Positions 46,514-55,329 of a stretch of 64,000 nucleotides of DNA are shown here, in pieces (the first letter of the stretch is position 1; each line of letters begins with the position of its first letter). The position numbers and the translations under genes are program-made. Origin of the DNA: Fuerstiella sp. (GTDB lineage: Bacteria; Planctomycetota; Planctomycetia; Planctomycetales; Planctomycetaceae); the NCBI GenBank assembly GCA_014238335.1, contig JABABI010000032.1:1-64000 (forward strand), given 5' to 3'. The notes under the pieces are model-generated. The model saw only the letters and a list, made by a program, of their open reading frames with translations. It was not told the DNA's origin and did no database searches.

Positions 46514-46600
46514 CGGGCCGGTTCCCAAGTCGGCTGCGTGAAACACGGCTACGATGAATCACGTCCGACATCGCGCAGCCTGCCCCGTCACAGTGCCGCA

Positions 46601-47566
46601 CTACGTGCGGCCTGCGTACTCGGAAAGCTGCTCCAGCAGCGCTGCCAGGATCGGTACGTCTGATGCCGGTCGCTCGGGTGCATCAGGGTGAGTCAAATTC
46701 GATGCGACCATGCCACGCAGATGCAGAAACTGTGCACACGTGTGTTTGTACGCCGGCACAGGCGCTCGAAAGGCGAAGAAGCCCAGATACTGCAGCACGT
46801 CGTTCAGCTGATAGAAGTTCACATCACCGCATTCCCACATTCTGTCTCGTTGCCCAAACAGATCCGGTGCAAAACTGCTGAGGCCCAGCAGGTAGTCACT
46901 GCCGTACATGACCAGATCAATGGCAAGATCATTGCCCGTCAACACCATGAAATCCGGTCGCACTTCATTCCGTAAAGCCAGACGCTGCCATTCCAGCTCG
47001 CGTCGCAACGACGAATGTTTGGCTCCGATGCAGTTGGGCAGATTCATCAACTCGCGATATACGCCCAGCGAATAGATCTTGCCGAACGGAAGAAAGACGG
47101 GGCCCAGTTCAAAACCAACGAATCGACTGCAACGTTCGGCGATCTGCCGGTACGACGCAACGATGTCATCGTCAGCCTGCTGCGTCAATCCGTACGACTG
47201 AAAGATGACGGGAACTCCACCGCTCTGTTCGATGTCGTTCATTCGCCGCGAGTATTCATCCAGATTAAAACTCGCTCCCGGAGCATCCGCCAGAAAGGCG
47301 CCGGCCACAAACATGCCGCCGGACGTCAGTTTGTTGGTGCGCTGCAAAACTTCCAGCTTCGTCGCATCGTCCAGCAGATTGACATATCCGGTGTCCATGT
47401 TGACCGCAGGAATCAGTCCCGCCTCCAGTGTACGTTCCACGTGACGCTCAAAGGCAGGCCAGTCGACGGTCCCGTCTGTCGCAAAGGGCAACAGCACGGC
47501 CGACATGCCGGTGATCTTCCGGTTGCGAATAACAGGCAGAGCTGAGTTGGGTCCGATTGTGGACAC
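46601..47566 (-). CDS. Dihydrodipicolinate synthase/N-acetylneuraminate lyase-family enzyme
   Basis: A 321-residue class I aldolase-type TIM barrel from GTG 47566 (AGGA seven to eight bases upstream). The Schiff-base lysine is Lys183 in NCIGAKHSSL and a Tyr in VIFQSYGLT probably matches the family's catalytic Tyr. The glycine-rich GVPVIFQSYG and the N-terminal DGTVDWPAFERHVERTLEAG also fit. Family members make or split C-C bonds in lysine synthesis, sialic acid or sugar-acid breakdown. Located downstream of an SMP-30/gluconolactonase-type gene on the same strand (86-base gap), it more likely works in sugar-acid catabolism than in lysine synthesis. The true DapA may be elsewhere. Confidence 0.87.
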   Translation of the reverse strand: MSTIGPNSALPVIRNRKITGMSAVLLPFATDGTVDWPAFERHVERTLEAGLIPAVNMDTGYVNLLDDATKLEVLQRTNKLTSGGMFVAGAFLADAPGASFNLDEYSRRMNDIEQSGGVPVIFQSYGLTQQADDDIVASYRQIAERCSRFVGFELGPVFLPFGKIYSLGVYRELMNLPNCIGAKHSSLRRELEWQRLALRNEVRPDFMVLTGNDLAIDLVMYGSDYLLGLSSFAPDLFGQRDRMWECGDVNFYQLNDVLQYLGFFAFRAPVPAYKHTCAQFLHLRGMVASNLTHPDAPERPASDVPILAALLEQLSEYAGRT

Positions 47567-47652
47567 AGAGTTTCCTGGGTAGAGCCGGAGAAAGACGAAG
47601 ATTACAGACTTCACCTGCGGCTATTCAGCCAAACGTGACATCTCCGGTCTTT

Positions 47653-48570
47653 CTATTTACGGTCGGACTTCTTCTTACCTGGAGCATACTTGAACGCCGT
47701 CAATTTACCCTCCATCATTTCAGGAAGAATAATCAGCTGTTTGTCGACAAGGTAGGCGTGATCGGCCGCGCCCTGAGGAAAGTTCATCAGCAGGCGGACT
47801 CTGCCTTTTTTGCTGATACGGAACAACTTGCCGTTGCGCCAGTCCGTCACGATGTAGCCTCCTCTGCCGTCGGCCTCGATGCCATCCAGATGCCCAACGG
47901 GCTCTGGCGTAATTGCGGTGATTTCTTTTGTCCGAAGATCGATCTTCTGCAGACGGCCGAGAACCTTCGTCGAAAAATCGTCCTGGCTGAATCCGGTTCC
48001 CCAGCCGCCGATCACCAGAGAATCTCCGTCCACAAGCAGGCCGTTGGGATGTTCCAGGTTCTCTCCCTCAGCAAAAACCGAAACTTCGTCATTCTTGAAC
48101 TGGTAAATTCTGCTGGCTGCCATGTCGGACACGTAAACCGTTCCCTCCGCATCTGTTGCCAGATCGTTCAGAAAAACAGCATCCTTGATGTCGATGACTT
48201 TGACGATTTTGGCCCCGGCAATATCAATCGCCACAATACGATCGATGTCGCTGACGTACAGCATGCCTTTGTGACCGCGAACTCCTTTGGGGGCATTAAG
48301 GCTGGTCACCCACTTGTTTTCGACCATTTGTCCGTCGGTGGTCAGCTTCGAAATCCACCCGTCACCATCCTTGCCCTTTCCGCCACCTTCGCCAATCTGG
48401 GACAGGAACAGAAATCCCGTCCCGGAATCGAAGTACGCGCTTTCCGGTGCGATTAGTCCTTCAGAGACCGACCACACTGATTTTAGTTGGGGATCAGCCT
48501 TCGGGGCGTCCTGTGCCATGGACGTGCAAATCAATGTTGTGGTGAGCAGGATCAGTGAAAGTCGGTACAT
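47653..48570 (-). CDS. SMP-30/gluconolactonase-family exported protein
   Basis: A 305-residue six-bladed beta-propeller from ATG 48570, placed seven bases after an AAAGG; ATG 48576 is two codons upstream. A signal peptide is present (MYRLSLILLTTTLICTSMAQ). Repeated blade motifs include GLIAPESAYFD, FLNDLATDAEGTVYVSD, EHPNGLLVDGDSLVIGGW and HLDGIEADGRGGYIVTD; Glu and Asp/Asn residues at these sites bind Ca2+ in SMP-30. Family enzymes hydrolyse lactones of sugar acids. Upstream of the DapA-family gene and likely co-transcribed. A second SMP-30 protein lies at 59.9-60.9 kb with low similarity, so they are not a recent duplication. Confidence 0.88.
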   Translation of the reverse strand: MYRLSLILLTTTLICTSMAQDAPKADPQLKSVWSVSEGLIAPESAYFDSGTGFLFLSQIGEGGGKGKDGDGWISKLTTDGQMVENKWVTSLNAPKGVRGHKGMLYVSDIDRIVAIDIAGAKIVKVIDIKDAVFLNDLATDAEGTVYVSDMAASRIYQFKNDEVSVFAEGENLEHPNGLLVDGDSLVIGGWGTGFSQDDFSTKVLGRLQKIDLRTKEITAITPEPVGHLDGIEADGRGGYIVTDWRNGKLFRISKKGRVRLLMNFPQGAADHAYLVDKQLIILPEMMEGKLTAFKYAPGKKKSDRK

Positions 48571-48838
48571 CAACATGCCTTTAATCTTCGCAGGTGAGCC
48601 AGCTCAGGTAACGTTTCCGTGCTGTGGACTCAGACGATATGGTTCGTTGTCGTGGCGGACAGAAGATCAGAAATTGGCGACGTTTGCAACACATGACATC
48701 TTCTGTCTTTGAAACGCGACTGCATCATTATGAATTGCGGACAGGACGATCGACCAGTCCGAAGCAATTCACATGCGATCGCGGAATGATGGAGGAGCGG
48801 TTTTCTCTCCTCCGGCGATATGTTCAAAGGAGACTTCA

Positions 48839-49816
48839 TTGACGCGAGACTTCGCCATCACTCTGACAACGATACGCGATGCGGCGAAACGCATTCGCGG
48901 TCACGTCGTGCGCACACCCGTCGTTCAATCCCTTGTTGTCGACAAAACGTTGGGCACAGAGATCTTCTTCAAGTGCGAAAATCAGCAGCACGTCGGCGCC
49001 TTCAAATCGCGCGGCGCCTGCAACGCAGTGTTCTGTCTGACAGAAGACGAAGCAGCGGCCGGCGTTATCGCACACTCTTCCGGCAACCACGCTGCAGCTC
49101 TCGCGCGAGCCGCCCAGTTGCGGGGCATCGCCGCTCATATTGTCATGCCTCATGATTCTGCAACCGTTAAGATCGATGCTGTGCGCGGCTACGGGGTCGA
49201 GCCAAGATTCTGCGAGCCGGACTCAGATTCCCGCCAGGCAGCCGCAGACAAAGTGATCGCAGCAACCGGAGCCACATTTATCCATCCCTTCAACGACGAG
49301 CGAGTGATTGCGGGCCAGGGCACTGCGGCGCTGGAATTGCTGGAGGAAGTTCCCGATCTTGATGCGGTCATTGTGCCAGTCGGGGGCGGTGGACTGTTAA
49401 GCGGAACTCTGGTCGCAGCGAAGTCACTGAACCCAAACATCAAGGTCTTCGCTGCAGAACCGGCTTGGGCCGACGACGCGTTTCGCAGTCTCCAGTCCGG
49501 AATAATTGAGTCACCGGTGCGGCACGATACCATCGCCGACGGACTGCGCACGTGCCTGGGCACGCTGACATTTCCAATCGTCCGGGAACTCGTTGACGAA
49601 ATTCTGCTGATAAACGAAGAAGAAATCGGCGCAGCGACGCTGGCGATGATGTTTCAGGCCAAGGTCGTGGCGGAACCGTCCGGTGCGGTTCCGCTGGCCG
49701 CTGTGATGCGAAACAAAGAACGATTCTCCGGGCAGCGAATCGGGATTGTTGTCTCTGGCGGCAACCTAGATCCGTCAACACTTCAACGGCTCATCGCCAG
49801 CGGTGACAGTAACTGA
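48839..49816 (+). CDS. PLP-dependent threonine/serine dehydratase-like enzyme
   Basis: A 325-residue fold-type II PLP enzyme. I assign TTG 48839 as start because AAGGAG lies six bases upstream; GTG or ATG starts farther upstream would extend into non-coding sequence. The PLP-binding Lys is Lys56 in GAFKSRGACNA, the phosphate-binding glycine loop is VPVGGGGLLSGT, and HSSGNHAAALARAA is the substrate loop. This matches catabolic threonine dehydratase and serine racemase. Without an ACT domain it is not feedback-regulated IlvA. It would deaminate threonine or serine to 2-oxo acids. Monocistronic; converges on the ApgM-type gene across a dispersed repeat. Confidence 0.9.
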   Translation: MTRDFAITLTTIRDAAKRIRGHVVRTPVVQSLVVDKTLGTEIFFKCENQQHVGAFKSRGACNAVFCLTEDEAAAGVIAHSSGNHAAALARAAQLRGIAAHIVMPHDSATVKIDAVRGYGVEPRFCEPDSDSRQAAADKVIAATGATFIHPFNDERVIAGQGTAALELLEEVPDLDAVIVPVGGGGLLSGTLVAAKSLNPNIKVFAAEPAWADDAFRSLQSGIIESPVRHDTIADGLRTCLGTLTFPIVRELVDEILLINEEEIGAATLAMMFQAKVVAEPSGAVPLAAVMRNKERFSGQRIGIVVSGGNLDPSTLQRLIASGDSN

Positions 49817-49831
49817 GCGCCCGCCCTGAAC

Positions 49832-49919
49832 TCATGTGTACCACTGGCTCTGCCAGTGCCTTGAGCCTAAGGGCAACACTGGCTCCGTGGCGCCACACAA
49901 CCCGTCATTTGATCACTGA
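49832..49919. repeat. Dispersed palindromic repeat, copy 2 of 3
   Basis: About 88 bases between the convergent dehydratase and phosphoglycerate mutase genes. It carries a perfect seven-base hairpin, CACTGGC-TCT-GCCAGTG, and ends TCATTTGATCACTGA, closely matching copy 1 at 29222-29309. It is 16 bases after one stop and 15 before the other, a placement suited to a bidirectional terminator. Confidence 0.85.
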
Positions 49920-49934
49920 CAAAGCGCTAATCGG

Positions 49935-51143
49935 TTAGGCGCCGTACTTCTCAAGGCGCCCGGCATGTGCCAGCACCTGGAGCATCAGGTATTTCGCTTC
50001 AAACTGGCCCAGTTCGCCGATTCGACAGGCCGCTTCGCCGAACGTCGTGGATCCATCAAAACGGCAGATGTCTGACGCCAGCAATGTGGGCACAGCGTGA
50101 CCACTGTGAGATTTCATCTTGGCCGGTGTGCTGTGATCGCCGGTCACAACCAGAACATCGGGCTTCAGCACGATCATTTGGGGAATGGCAGAATCAAGTT
50201 CTTCCGTCCGCTGCACCTTCGCGTCGAAGTTTCCATCTTCGCCGGTGCTGTCCGTATACTTGAAGTGGACGAAGAAGAAGTCGTAGTTGTTCCAATTTTC
50301 TTCCAGGCACTTCATCTGGTCGTCCAGAGTTTGGCCGGCATCCAGAATATCCATCCCGACCAGACGAGCGAGCCCGCGGTACATCGGATAAACGGCAATC
50401 GCGGCAGCTCTGGTGCCGTAGACTTCTTCGAAGGTTGGAATCGGCGGCATCTTCGCAATGCCGCGCATCGTCAGCAGATTGGCGGGCGAATCATCCTTCA
50501 GAACTTCAGACGCCTGACGCAAAAACTCGGCACAGACTTCGGCAGTTTTTTCAGAATCGCTGTCGTTGCCCTTTGGAGCGAGAGGAGGGACGCCTGTTCT
50601 TTGCGGATCGGTGTCGTCGACGTCACCACCGAGACCTTCACCGCGGAAGACGATCACCAGGCGGTATTCCTTCACGTGATGGACAAAGACTTCAACGCCG
50701 GGAATTTCGATCGTGTCCAGTTTCTCGCAAAGCTTCTCTCCAATCTCGCTGGCGATGCGGCCGGCCCGCCGGTCGGTAATATTGCCAGCACTGTCAACTG
50801 TGCAGTAGTTGCCGCGAATTGCGACGTCGTTCGGGCCGAGTTCAAAGTCAATCCCCAGGGCTTCCAGCACTCCACGACCGATGTCGTATTGCAGCGGGTC
50901 ATAGCCAAACAGTCCCAGGTGCCCAGGTCCGCTTCCCGGAGCAATCCCGGGTAATACCGGGACACTCATTCCCAGTGATGCTCGTGCGGCCAGAGCATCA
51001 AGGTTCGGAGTGTTGGCAGTCTCCAGTTCCGTTTTGCCACCTGGCTTCAGCGGAAGTCCACCAAGACCATCGCCCACGTACAGGATAATCTTCGATTCGT
51101 TCTTGCGCTGAAGTTTGCGAGTAAGCGTGTGGATGTCGGTCAT
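49935..51143 (-). CDS. apgM: 2,3-bisphosphoglycerate-independent phosphoglycerate mutase (ApgM type)
   Basis: A 402-residue enzyme from ATG 51143, as the upstream extension reads unlike the family. It interconverts 3- and 2-phosphoglycerate in glycolysis and gluconeogenesis. The metal-binding start IILYVGDGLGGLP, the phosphoserine loop in GIAPGSGPGHLGLFGYDP, YDFFFVHFKYTDSTGEDGNF and VVTGDHSTPAKMKSHSGHAVP are all ApgM (alkaline phosphatase superfamily, archaeal-type) signatures. Length matches. This type replaces or supplements GpmA/GpmI in many planctomycetes. The pgpA gene ends 212 bases upstream on the same strand; the two are probably separate units. Confidence 0.94.
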   Translation of the reverse strand: MTDIHTLTRKLQRKNESKIILYVGDGLGGLPLKPGGKTELETANTPNLDALAARASLGMSVPVLPGIAPGSGPGHLGLFGYDPLQYDIGRGVLEALGIDFELGPNDVAIRGNYCTVDSAGNITDRRAGRIASEIGEKLCEKLDTIEIPGVEVFVHHVKEYRLVIVFRGEGLGGDVDDTDPQRTGVPPLAPKGNDSDSEKTAEVCAEFLRQASEVLKDDSPANLLTMRGIAKMPPIPTFEEVYGTRAAAIAVYPMYRGLARLVGMDILDAGQTLDDQMKCLEENWNNYDFFFVHFKYTDSTGEDGNFDAKVQRTEELDSAIPQMIVLKPDVLVVTGDHSTPAKMKSHSGHAVPTLLASDICRFDGSTTFGEAACRIGELGQFEAKYLMLQVLAHAGRLEKYGA

Positions 51144-51355
51144 GATTTTGTGATTGGTGGCAGAAGGAATCGAACGGGACACACCGAGTGTCGTGGACAG
51201 GATATGGATTGGCAGCCGGGTGATGCAAACAAACCAGGGACCTGACGCCTGGAGTCCCCATTTTTCCCTGAGAACGGAAGTCGTCGCCTGGAGTTGGGCA
51301 AGAATCTTCACAAACGCCATCGAAACAGAGGCGGTAACATGCCGCCCGCAATCAT

Positions 51356-51829
51356 TCACATCACACGCGTCAGCAAACACAGAAATGCAGCGGCGTAACA
51401 GGCGGCCACTGTATCATCGATCATGATGCCGAAACCACCCGTTAACTTGTCGCACTGACGCACGGGCGGCGGTTTCCAGATGTCAAAGATCCGGAACAGA
51501 ATGAAGCCGGCGATAAGAATGATCCACTGGCGGGGTCCATCGAGCGGCACAAAAGCATAGACCAGCGGGAACGCTGCGATTTCGTCCCACACGACACTGC
51601 CAGGATCCTTCGTGTTTCGCAGTCGGGCGGCACGTTCGCACAGCGGGATTCCGATCACCAACATTGCCACTGCCACCACCAGTCGAACCCACCAGGTCGT
51701 GTCAAAGCAACCCAGCGACCAGCCGAGCGGTATGCCCCAAAGACTGCCCCAGGTACCCGGCGCAAATCGGATTCTTCCCAGGCCGAAGCCTTCCGCAATA
51801 AACAGGATGACTCTGTCGCGGGAACTCAC
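51356..51829 (-). CDS. pgpA: Phosphatidylglycerophosphatase A
   Basis: An inner-membrane phosphatase of about 157 residues that removes phosphate from phosphatidylglycerol phosphate to make phosphatidylglycerol. The family motif FAPGTWGSLWGIPLGW at the N-terminus and WDEIAAFPLVYAFVP with acidic residues in the middle are clear, and GGFGIMIDDTVAACYAA gives the C-terminal metal-binding Asp pair. Several hydrophobic helices anchor it. I start at GTG 51829 with AGGAAG upstream; a TTG at 51865 would add 12 residues and has no ribosome-binding site. Upstream and divergent is the siroheme reductase gene. Confidence 0.92.
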   Translation of the reverse strand: MSSRDRVILFIAEGFGLGRIRFAPGTWGSLWGIPLGWSLGCFDTTWWVRLVVAVAMLVIGIPLCERAARLRNTKDPGSVVWDEIAAFPLVYAFVPLDGPRQWIILIAGFILFRIFDIWKPPPVRQCDKLTGGFGIMIDDTVAACYAAAFLCLLTRVM

Positions 51830-51970
51830 TGGATCTGTACTTCCTGGATTACGCAAACTGGGCAAAACGACTGTTCACAAATTTGCCATCGCCTTATACT
51901 CAAATACAGGCGGCGATTCTTCTGACAATCGCAGCACAAATCGAAACTTGATGGCTCGGAAAAGGATCTC

Positions 51971-53677
51971 ATGTCAACGGCAGAAGTCAAACTCAGCAAG
52001 CTGGAACATCTCAAAGAAGGCAGCCATCAGCTTCGTGGAACCATTCCCGAGGAGTTGCTGAACGGAAAACCGGAATTCAGCGGCGACGCCAGCCAGTTGC
52101 TGAAACATCACGGCAGCTACATGCAGGACGATCGAGACGTCCGCAAAGAAAAAAACGAAGACGGCACCAGGAAAGACAAGGCGTTTTCGTGCATGGTTCG
52201 AACACGGATTCCCGGCGGTCGAGTGACGGCAGAGCAGTTCCTGGCGGAACTCGATCTGTGCGACAAACTCGGCAACGGCACCGTCCGCATCACAACCCGA
52301 CAGGGCTTCCAGCTGCACGGCGTTCTGAAGAGCGATCTGAAAGAAACGATCCGGGCGATCAATGAAACAAAGCTGACGACCTTTGCCGCATGCGGAGACG
52401 TGAACCGCAACGTGATGTGCTGCCCGGCACCCTACAAAGACAATCCGGTGCACGACGAAATGCAGGCGCTGTCTCAGGAACTGGCGGATCACTTCAAGCC
52501 GAAAACAACCGGTTACTTTGACATCTGGCTGTCTGACGAAGACGGCGAAAAGACAAACGTGGCAGATTTCAAGCCCGTCGAAGAACCGGTCTACGGCGAA
52601 CGCTACCTGCCTCGCAAATTCAAAATGGCTATTGCCGAACCCGCCGATAACTGTATCGACGTCTACACACAGGATCTCGGACTGCTGGCTGTTGTCGAAG
52701 ATGGGAAGATCACGGGTTACAACCTGCTTGTGGGCGGCGGAATGGGAACCACGCCTTCGGCCGCAAAAACGTATCCTCGAATTGCTGACAAGCTGACGTT
52801 CGTCACGCCCGATCAGGTGATTCCCGTCGCAGAAGCGATTGTCAAAGTGCAGCGTGACCACGGTAACCGCAAAGATCGCAAGACGGCTCGCATGAAGTAC
52901 CTGATCGAATCATGGGGACTGCCGAAGTTTAAGCAAAAGGTGGAAGAGTATTTTGGGCAGTCACTACCCGAGCCGCATGCCACCGACGTGACTGGTGTCG
53001 AAGACCACATTGGCTGGTATGAGCAGGGTGATGGGAAACTGTTCCTGGGCATCAATATTGAAAGCGGTCGCATCAAAGACGACGGTGATTTGCGGATCAA
53101 GTCGGGGTTGCGATCGATCCTGACGAAGTTCGGCATGGACACACGTTTGACGGCGCTGCAAAGCGCGATTTTGTGTGACATTGATCCGGCTGACAAAGAC
53201 GAGATCAACGGCTTGCTGGCCGAACACGGCATCAAAAACGCCGACGAACTGTCTTTGGCTCGACGGTTCGCCATCGCGTGTCCCGCCTTTCCAACCTGTG
53301 GGCTATCCATCACGGAGTCTGAGCGAATTCTTCCGACCGTTATTGATCAACTGGACGTTGAGATGGCTAAACACGGTCTGGCGTCACAGAAAATTGCCGT
53401 CCACATCACCGGTTGTCCCAACGGCTGCGGTCGACCCTATACGCCGGACATCGGTCTGGTTGGCAAAGCGGTCGGTAAGTACACGCTGTTCCTGGGCGGA
53501 AATCCGGAAGGGACTCGGCTGTGTTTCATCTACAAAGACATGGTGCCGCTGGATCAAATTGTTCCGACTGTGTCGCCACTGCTGGGCGTCTACAAGTCCG
53601 AACGCAACACCGGAGAATCCTTCGGCGACTACTGTGCTCGGATTGGGCAGGAAGACCTGGAAGCGAAAGTCGCGTAA
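51971..53677 (+). CDS. Nitrite/sulfite reductase, siroheme [4Fe-4S] (ferredoxin type)
   Basis: A 568-residue assimilatory reductase that makes ammonium from nitrite or sulfide from sulfite with six electrons. The four cluster/siroheme Cys are Cys437 and Cys443 (CPAFPTC) and Cys482 and Cys486 (CPNGC). Two ferredoxin-like/NiSiR repeats flank them: FSCMVRTRIPGGRVTAEQFL with VRITTRQGFQLHGV, and YNLLVGGGMGTT. The RxR substrate-binding and Lys motifs that separate sulfite from nitrite specificity cannot be judged reliably by eye. The N-terminal GTIPEELLNGKPEFSGDASQ resembles cyanobacterial and planctomycete ferredoxin-sulfite reductases, so sulfite is favoured. The start ATG has AAAGGA upstream. 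Confidence 0.92.
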   Translation: MSTAEVKLSKLEHLKEGSHQLRGTIPEELLNGKPEFSGDASQLLKHHGSYMQDDRDVRKEKNEDGTRKDKAFSCMVRTRIPGGRVTAEQFLAELDLCDKLGNGTVRITTRQGFQLHGVLKSDLKETIRAINETKLTTFAACGDVNRNVMCCPAPYKDNPVHDEMQALSQELADHFKPKTTGYFDIWLSDEDGEKTNVADFKPVEEPVYGERYLPRKFKMAIAEPADNCIDVYTQDLGLLAVVEDGKITGYNLLVGGGMGTTPSAAKTYPRIADKLTFVTPDQVIPVAEAIVKVQRDHGNRKDRKTARMKYLIESWGLPKFKQKVEEYFGQSLPEPHATDVTGVEDHIGWYEQGDGKLFLGINIESGRIKDDGDLRIKSGLRSILTKFGMDTRLTALQSAILCDIDPADKDEINGLLAEHGIKNADELSLARRFAIACPAFPTCGLSITESERILPTVIDQLDVEMAKHGLASQKIAVHITGCPNGCGRPYTPDIGLVGKAVGKYTLFLGGNPEGTRLCFIYKDMVPLDQIVPTVSPLLGVYKSERNTGESFGDYCARIGQEDLEAKVA

Positions 53678-53698
53678 CTGCGCATGCGAATTTGCCCT

Positions 53699-53825
53699 GT
53701 TACCAGGCTCCAGCTTGGTAACTCCTGTCCTCGAAGCTCCGCTTCGCCGCTTGCGACAGGCGGTCAATGTCATTCCACGAAGCAGAGCTGCGGGAATATG
53801 CGGTCCCAAACCAGAGTCTGGGACC
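53699..53825. repeat. Three-hairpin repeat unit in convergent gap
   Basis: Between the convergent reductase and NtrC-type genes lie three hairpins. GTTACCA/TGGTAAC at 53699-53722 extends to ten pairs with a four-base loop. CGAAGC-TCC-GCTTCG is at 53732-53746, inside a 19-base word (53730-53748) that recurs identically at 62181-62199. GGTCCCA/TGGGACC is at 53802-53825. Such double hairpins look like a dispersed repeat family; a terminator role is possible. Confidence 0.7.
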
Positions 53826-53892
53826 AAGAACAACAACGACCGGAAACCGTGCTAACGCGATTTCATGACGACAGTCAGGCGACCACTACATC

Positions 53893-55311
53893 CTACTTCC
53901 GCAGGTCGTACTCTTTGATTTTGCGGTACAGCGTACGTTCGCCGATGCCGAGCAGGCGAGCACTTTCTTCGCGGTTGCCGTCGGTCAGTTCGAGAGCTCG
54001 CTGGATGTAGTATTTTTCGACCTCATCCATTGGACGACCGATCAGCGAGTCCGCTCCGGAAACGCCTTCACCTTCGGCCAGCGCCTCTTCGTTAGCGGCC
54101 AGCGGCGCAATTTCCGGGGGCAGACCATCGACATCCAGCAGACCGTCGGTGTCCATCACCACCATTCTTTCGATGGTATTTCGCAGCTCCCGGATGTTGC
54201 CCGGCCACTGATGGCTCAGAAGCGCTCGACGCGCCGTCCGTGAAAACCCTTCGACCTCGCGGCCCGTTTTCCTGGAAAGGTCCTTCAGGAAATGCTCCAT
54301 CAACAGAGGAATGTCGCCCGGACGCTCTCGCAGCGGGGGTAATTCGATGCTGACGACATTCAGGCGATAGTAGAGGTCTTCCCGGAACTTCCCTTCTTCG
54401 ACCAGCTTCTTCAAATTGGCATTCGTCGCGGCCACCAGCCGAACGTTGATATCCAGTTCGTCATTTGCCCCCAGTCGAGTAATCTTGCGTTCTTCCAAAA
54501 CTCGCAGCAGCTTTACCTGCGTGTCCATCGGTGTCTCGCCAACTTCGTCCAGAAACAATGTACCGCCATTGGCATGTTCAAACTTCCCAATCCGACGACC
54601 AACGGCTCCGGTGAAAGAACCTTCTTCATGTCCGAACAGTTCGCTTTCCAGAATGCTGTCGGGCAGGGCCGAAATATTCAGCGGGACGAATGGCTTATTC
54701 TTACGAAGGCTGTTCTGGTGAATGGCTTTGGCGACCAGTTCTTTACCAGTGCCGTTTTCTCCACGAATCAGGATCGTCGTGTCCGTGGGAGAAACGTTCT
54801 TCAGGATTTCGATGACCCGGTGCATGGGCGCGCTGTTGCCGATGACACCTTCGAACCCGAAACGTTCTTCCAGCGATCGCCGCAATTCCGCGTTACGTCG
54901 AATCAATCGTAGTCGTGCAGACGCCTTTTCCACGGCCGATCGAAGCTCGCCGATGTCCAGCGGCTTTGTCAGATAGGTGTACGCACCATGCTGCATGGCG
55001 GTGACGGCCGAGGTAATCGAGCCGTGACCGGTAAGCACGATAACTTCTGCGTCCGGCAATTCTTCCTTGGACTGACTCAGAATCTCCAGCCCGTCAATTT
55101 CCCCCATCTGAAGATCCGTCACAACGACGTCCCACGATTCGCTGGAAATCATCTTGGCGCCGAGTTCACCGGAACCCGCCACCTTGCACTCACAGTTGAT
55201 GCGTTCCAAACTTTCAGCCACTGCCTGCGCATGACTTTCGTCGTCGTCCACAACCAGCACACGAACGGGGATTGACCTGAGGTCGGGTGGTTCGTTCTTG
55301 TCGTCAGCCAT
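53893..55311 (-). CDS. NtrC-family sigma-54-dependent response regulator
   Basis: A 472-residue activator with three domains: a receiver (about residues 15-130, phospho-acceptor Asp in VVVTDLQMGEIDG, Lys in YLTKPLD); an AAA+ sigma-54-interaction domain (about 155-385, Walker A GENGTGKE, Walker B GTLFLDEVGE); and a C-terminal Fis-type helix-turn-helix (EESARLLGIGERTLYRKIKEY). The sigma-54 contact loop reads GSFTGA instead of GAFTGA, with the core FTGA kept. Phosphorylation by the kinase encoded 18 bases upstream would trigger ATP-driven activation of sigma-54 promoters. Targets are not visible; no sigma-54 promoter was identified in the window. Confidence 0.95.
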   Translation of the reverse strand: MADDKNEPPDLRSIPVRVLVVDDDESHAQAVAESLERINCECKVAGSGELGAKMISSESWDVVVTDLQMGEIDGLEILSQSKEELPDAEVIVLTGHGSITSAVTAMQHGAYTYLTKPLDIGELRSAVEKASARLRLIRRNAELRRSLEERFGFEGVIGNSAPMHRVIEILKNVSPTDTTILIRGENGTGKELVAKAIHQNSLRKNKPFVPLNISALPDSILESELFGHEEGSFTGAVGRRIGKFEHANGGTLFLDEVGETPMDTQVKLLRVLEERKITRLGANDELDINVRLVAATNANLKKLVEEGKFREDLYYRLNVVSIELPPLRERPGDIPLLMEHFLKDLSRKTGREVEGFSRTARRALLSHQWPGNIRELRNTIERMVVMDTDGLLDVDGLPPEIAPLAANEEALAEGEGVSGADSLIGRPMDEVEKYYIQRALELTDGNREESARLLGIGERTLYRKIKEYDLRK

Positions 55312-55329
55312 TTCTTTAAGAATAAATGT

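Noticed and set aside
51144..51180. tRNA-like 3' end upstream of apgM (GTTCGATTCC...GCCACCA on the minus strand)
   Set aside because: The T-stem does not pair beyond one base pair and no matching acceptor, D or anticodon arms are present.
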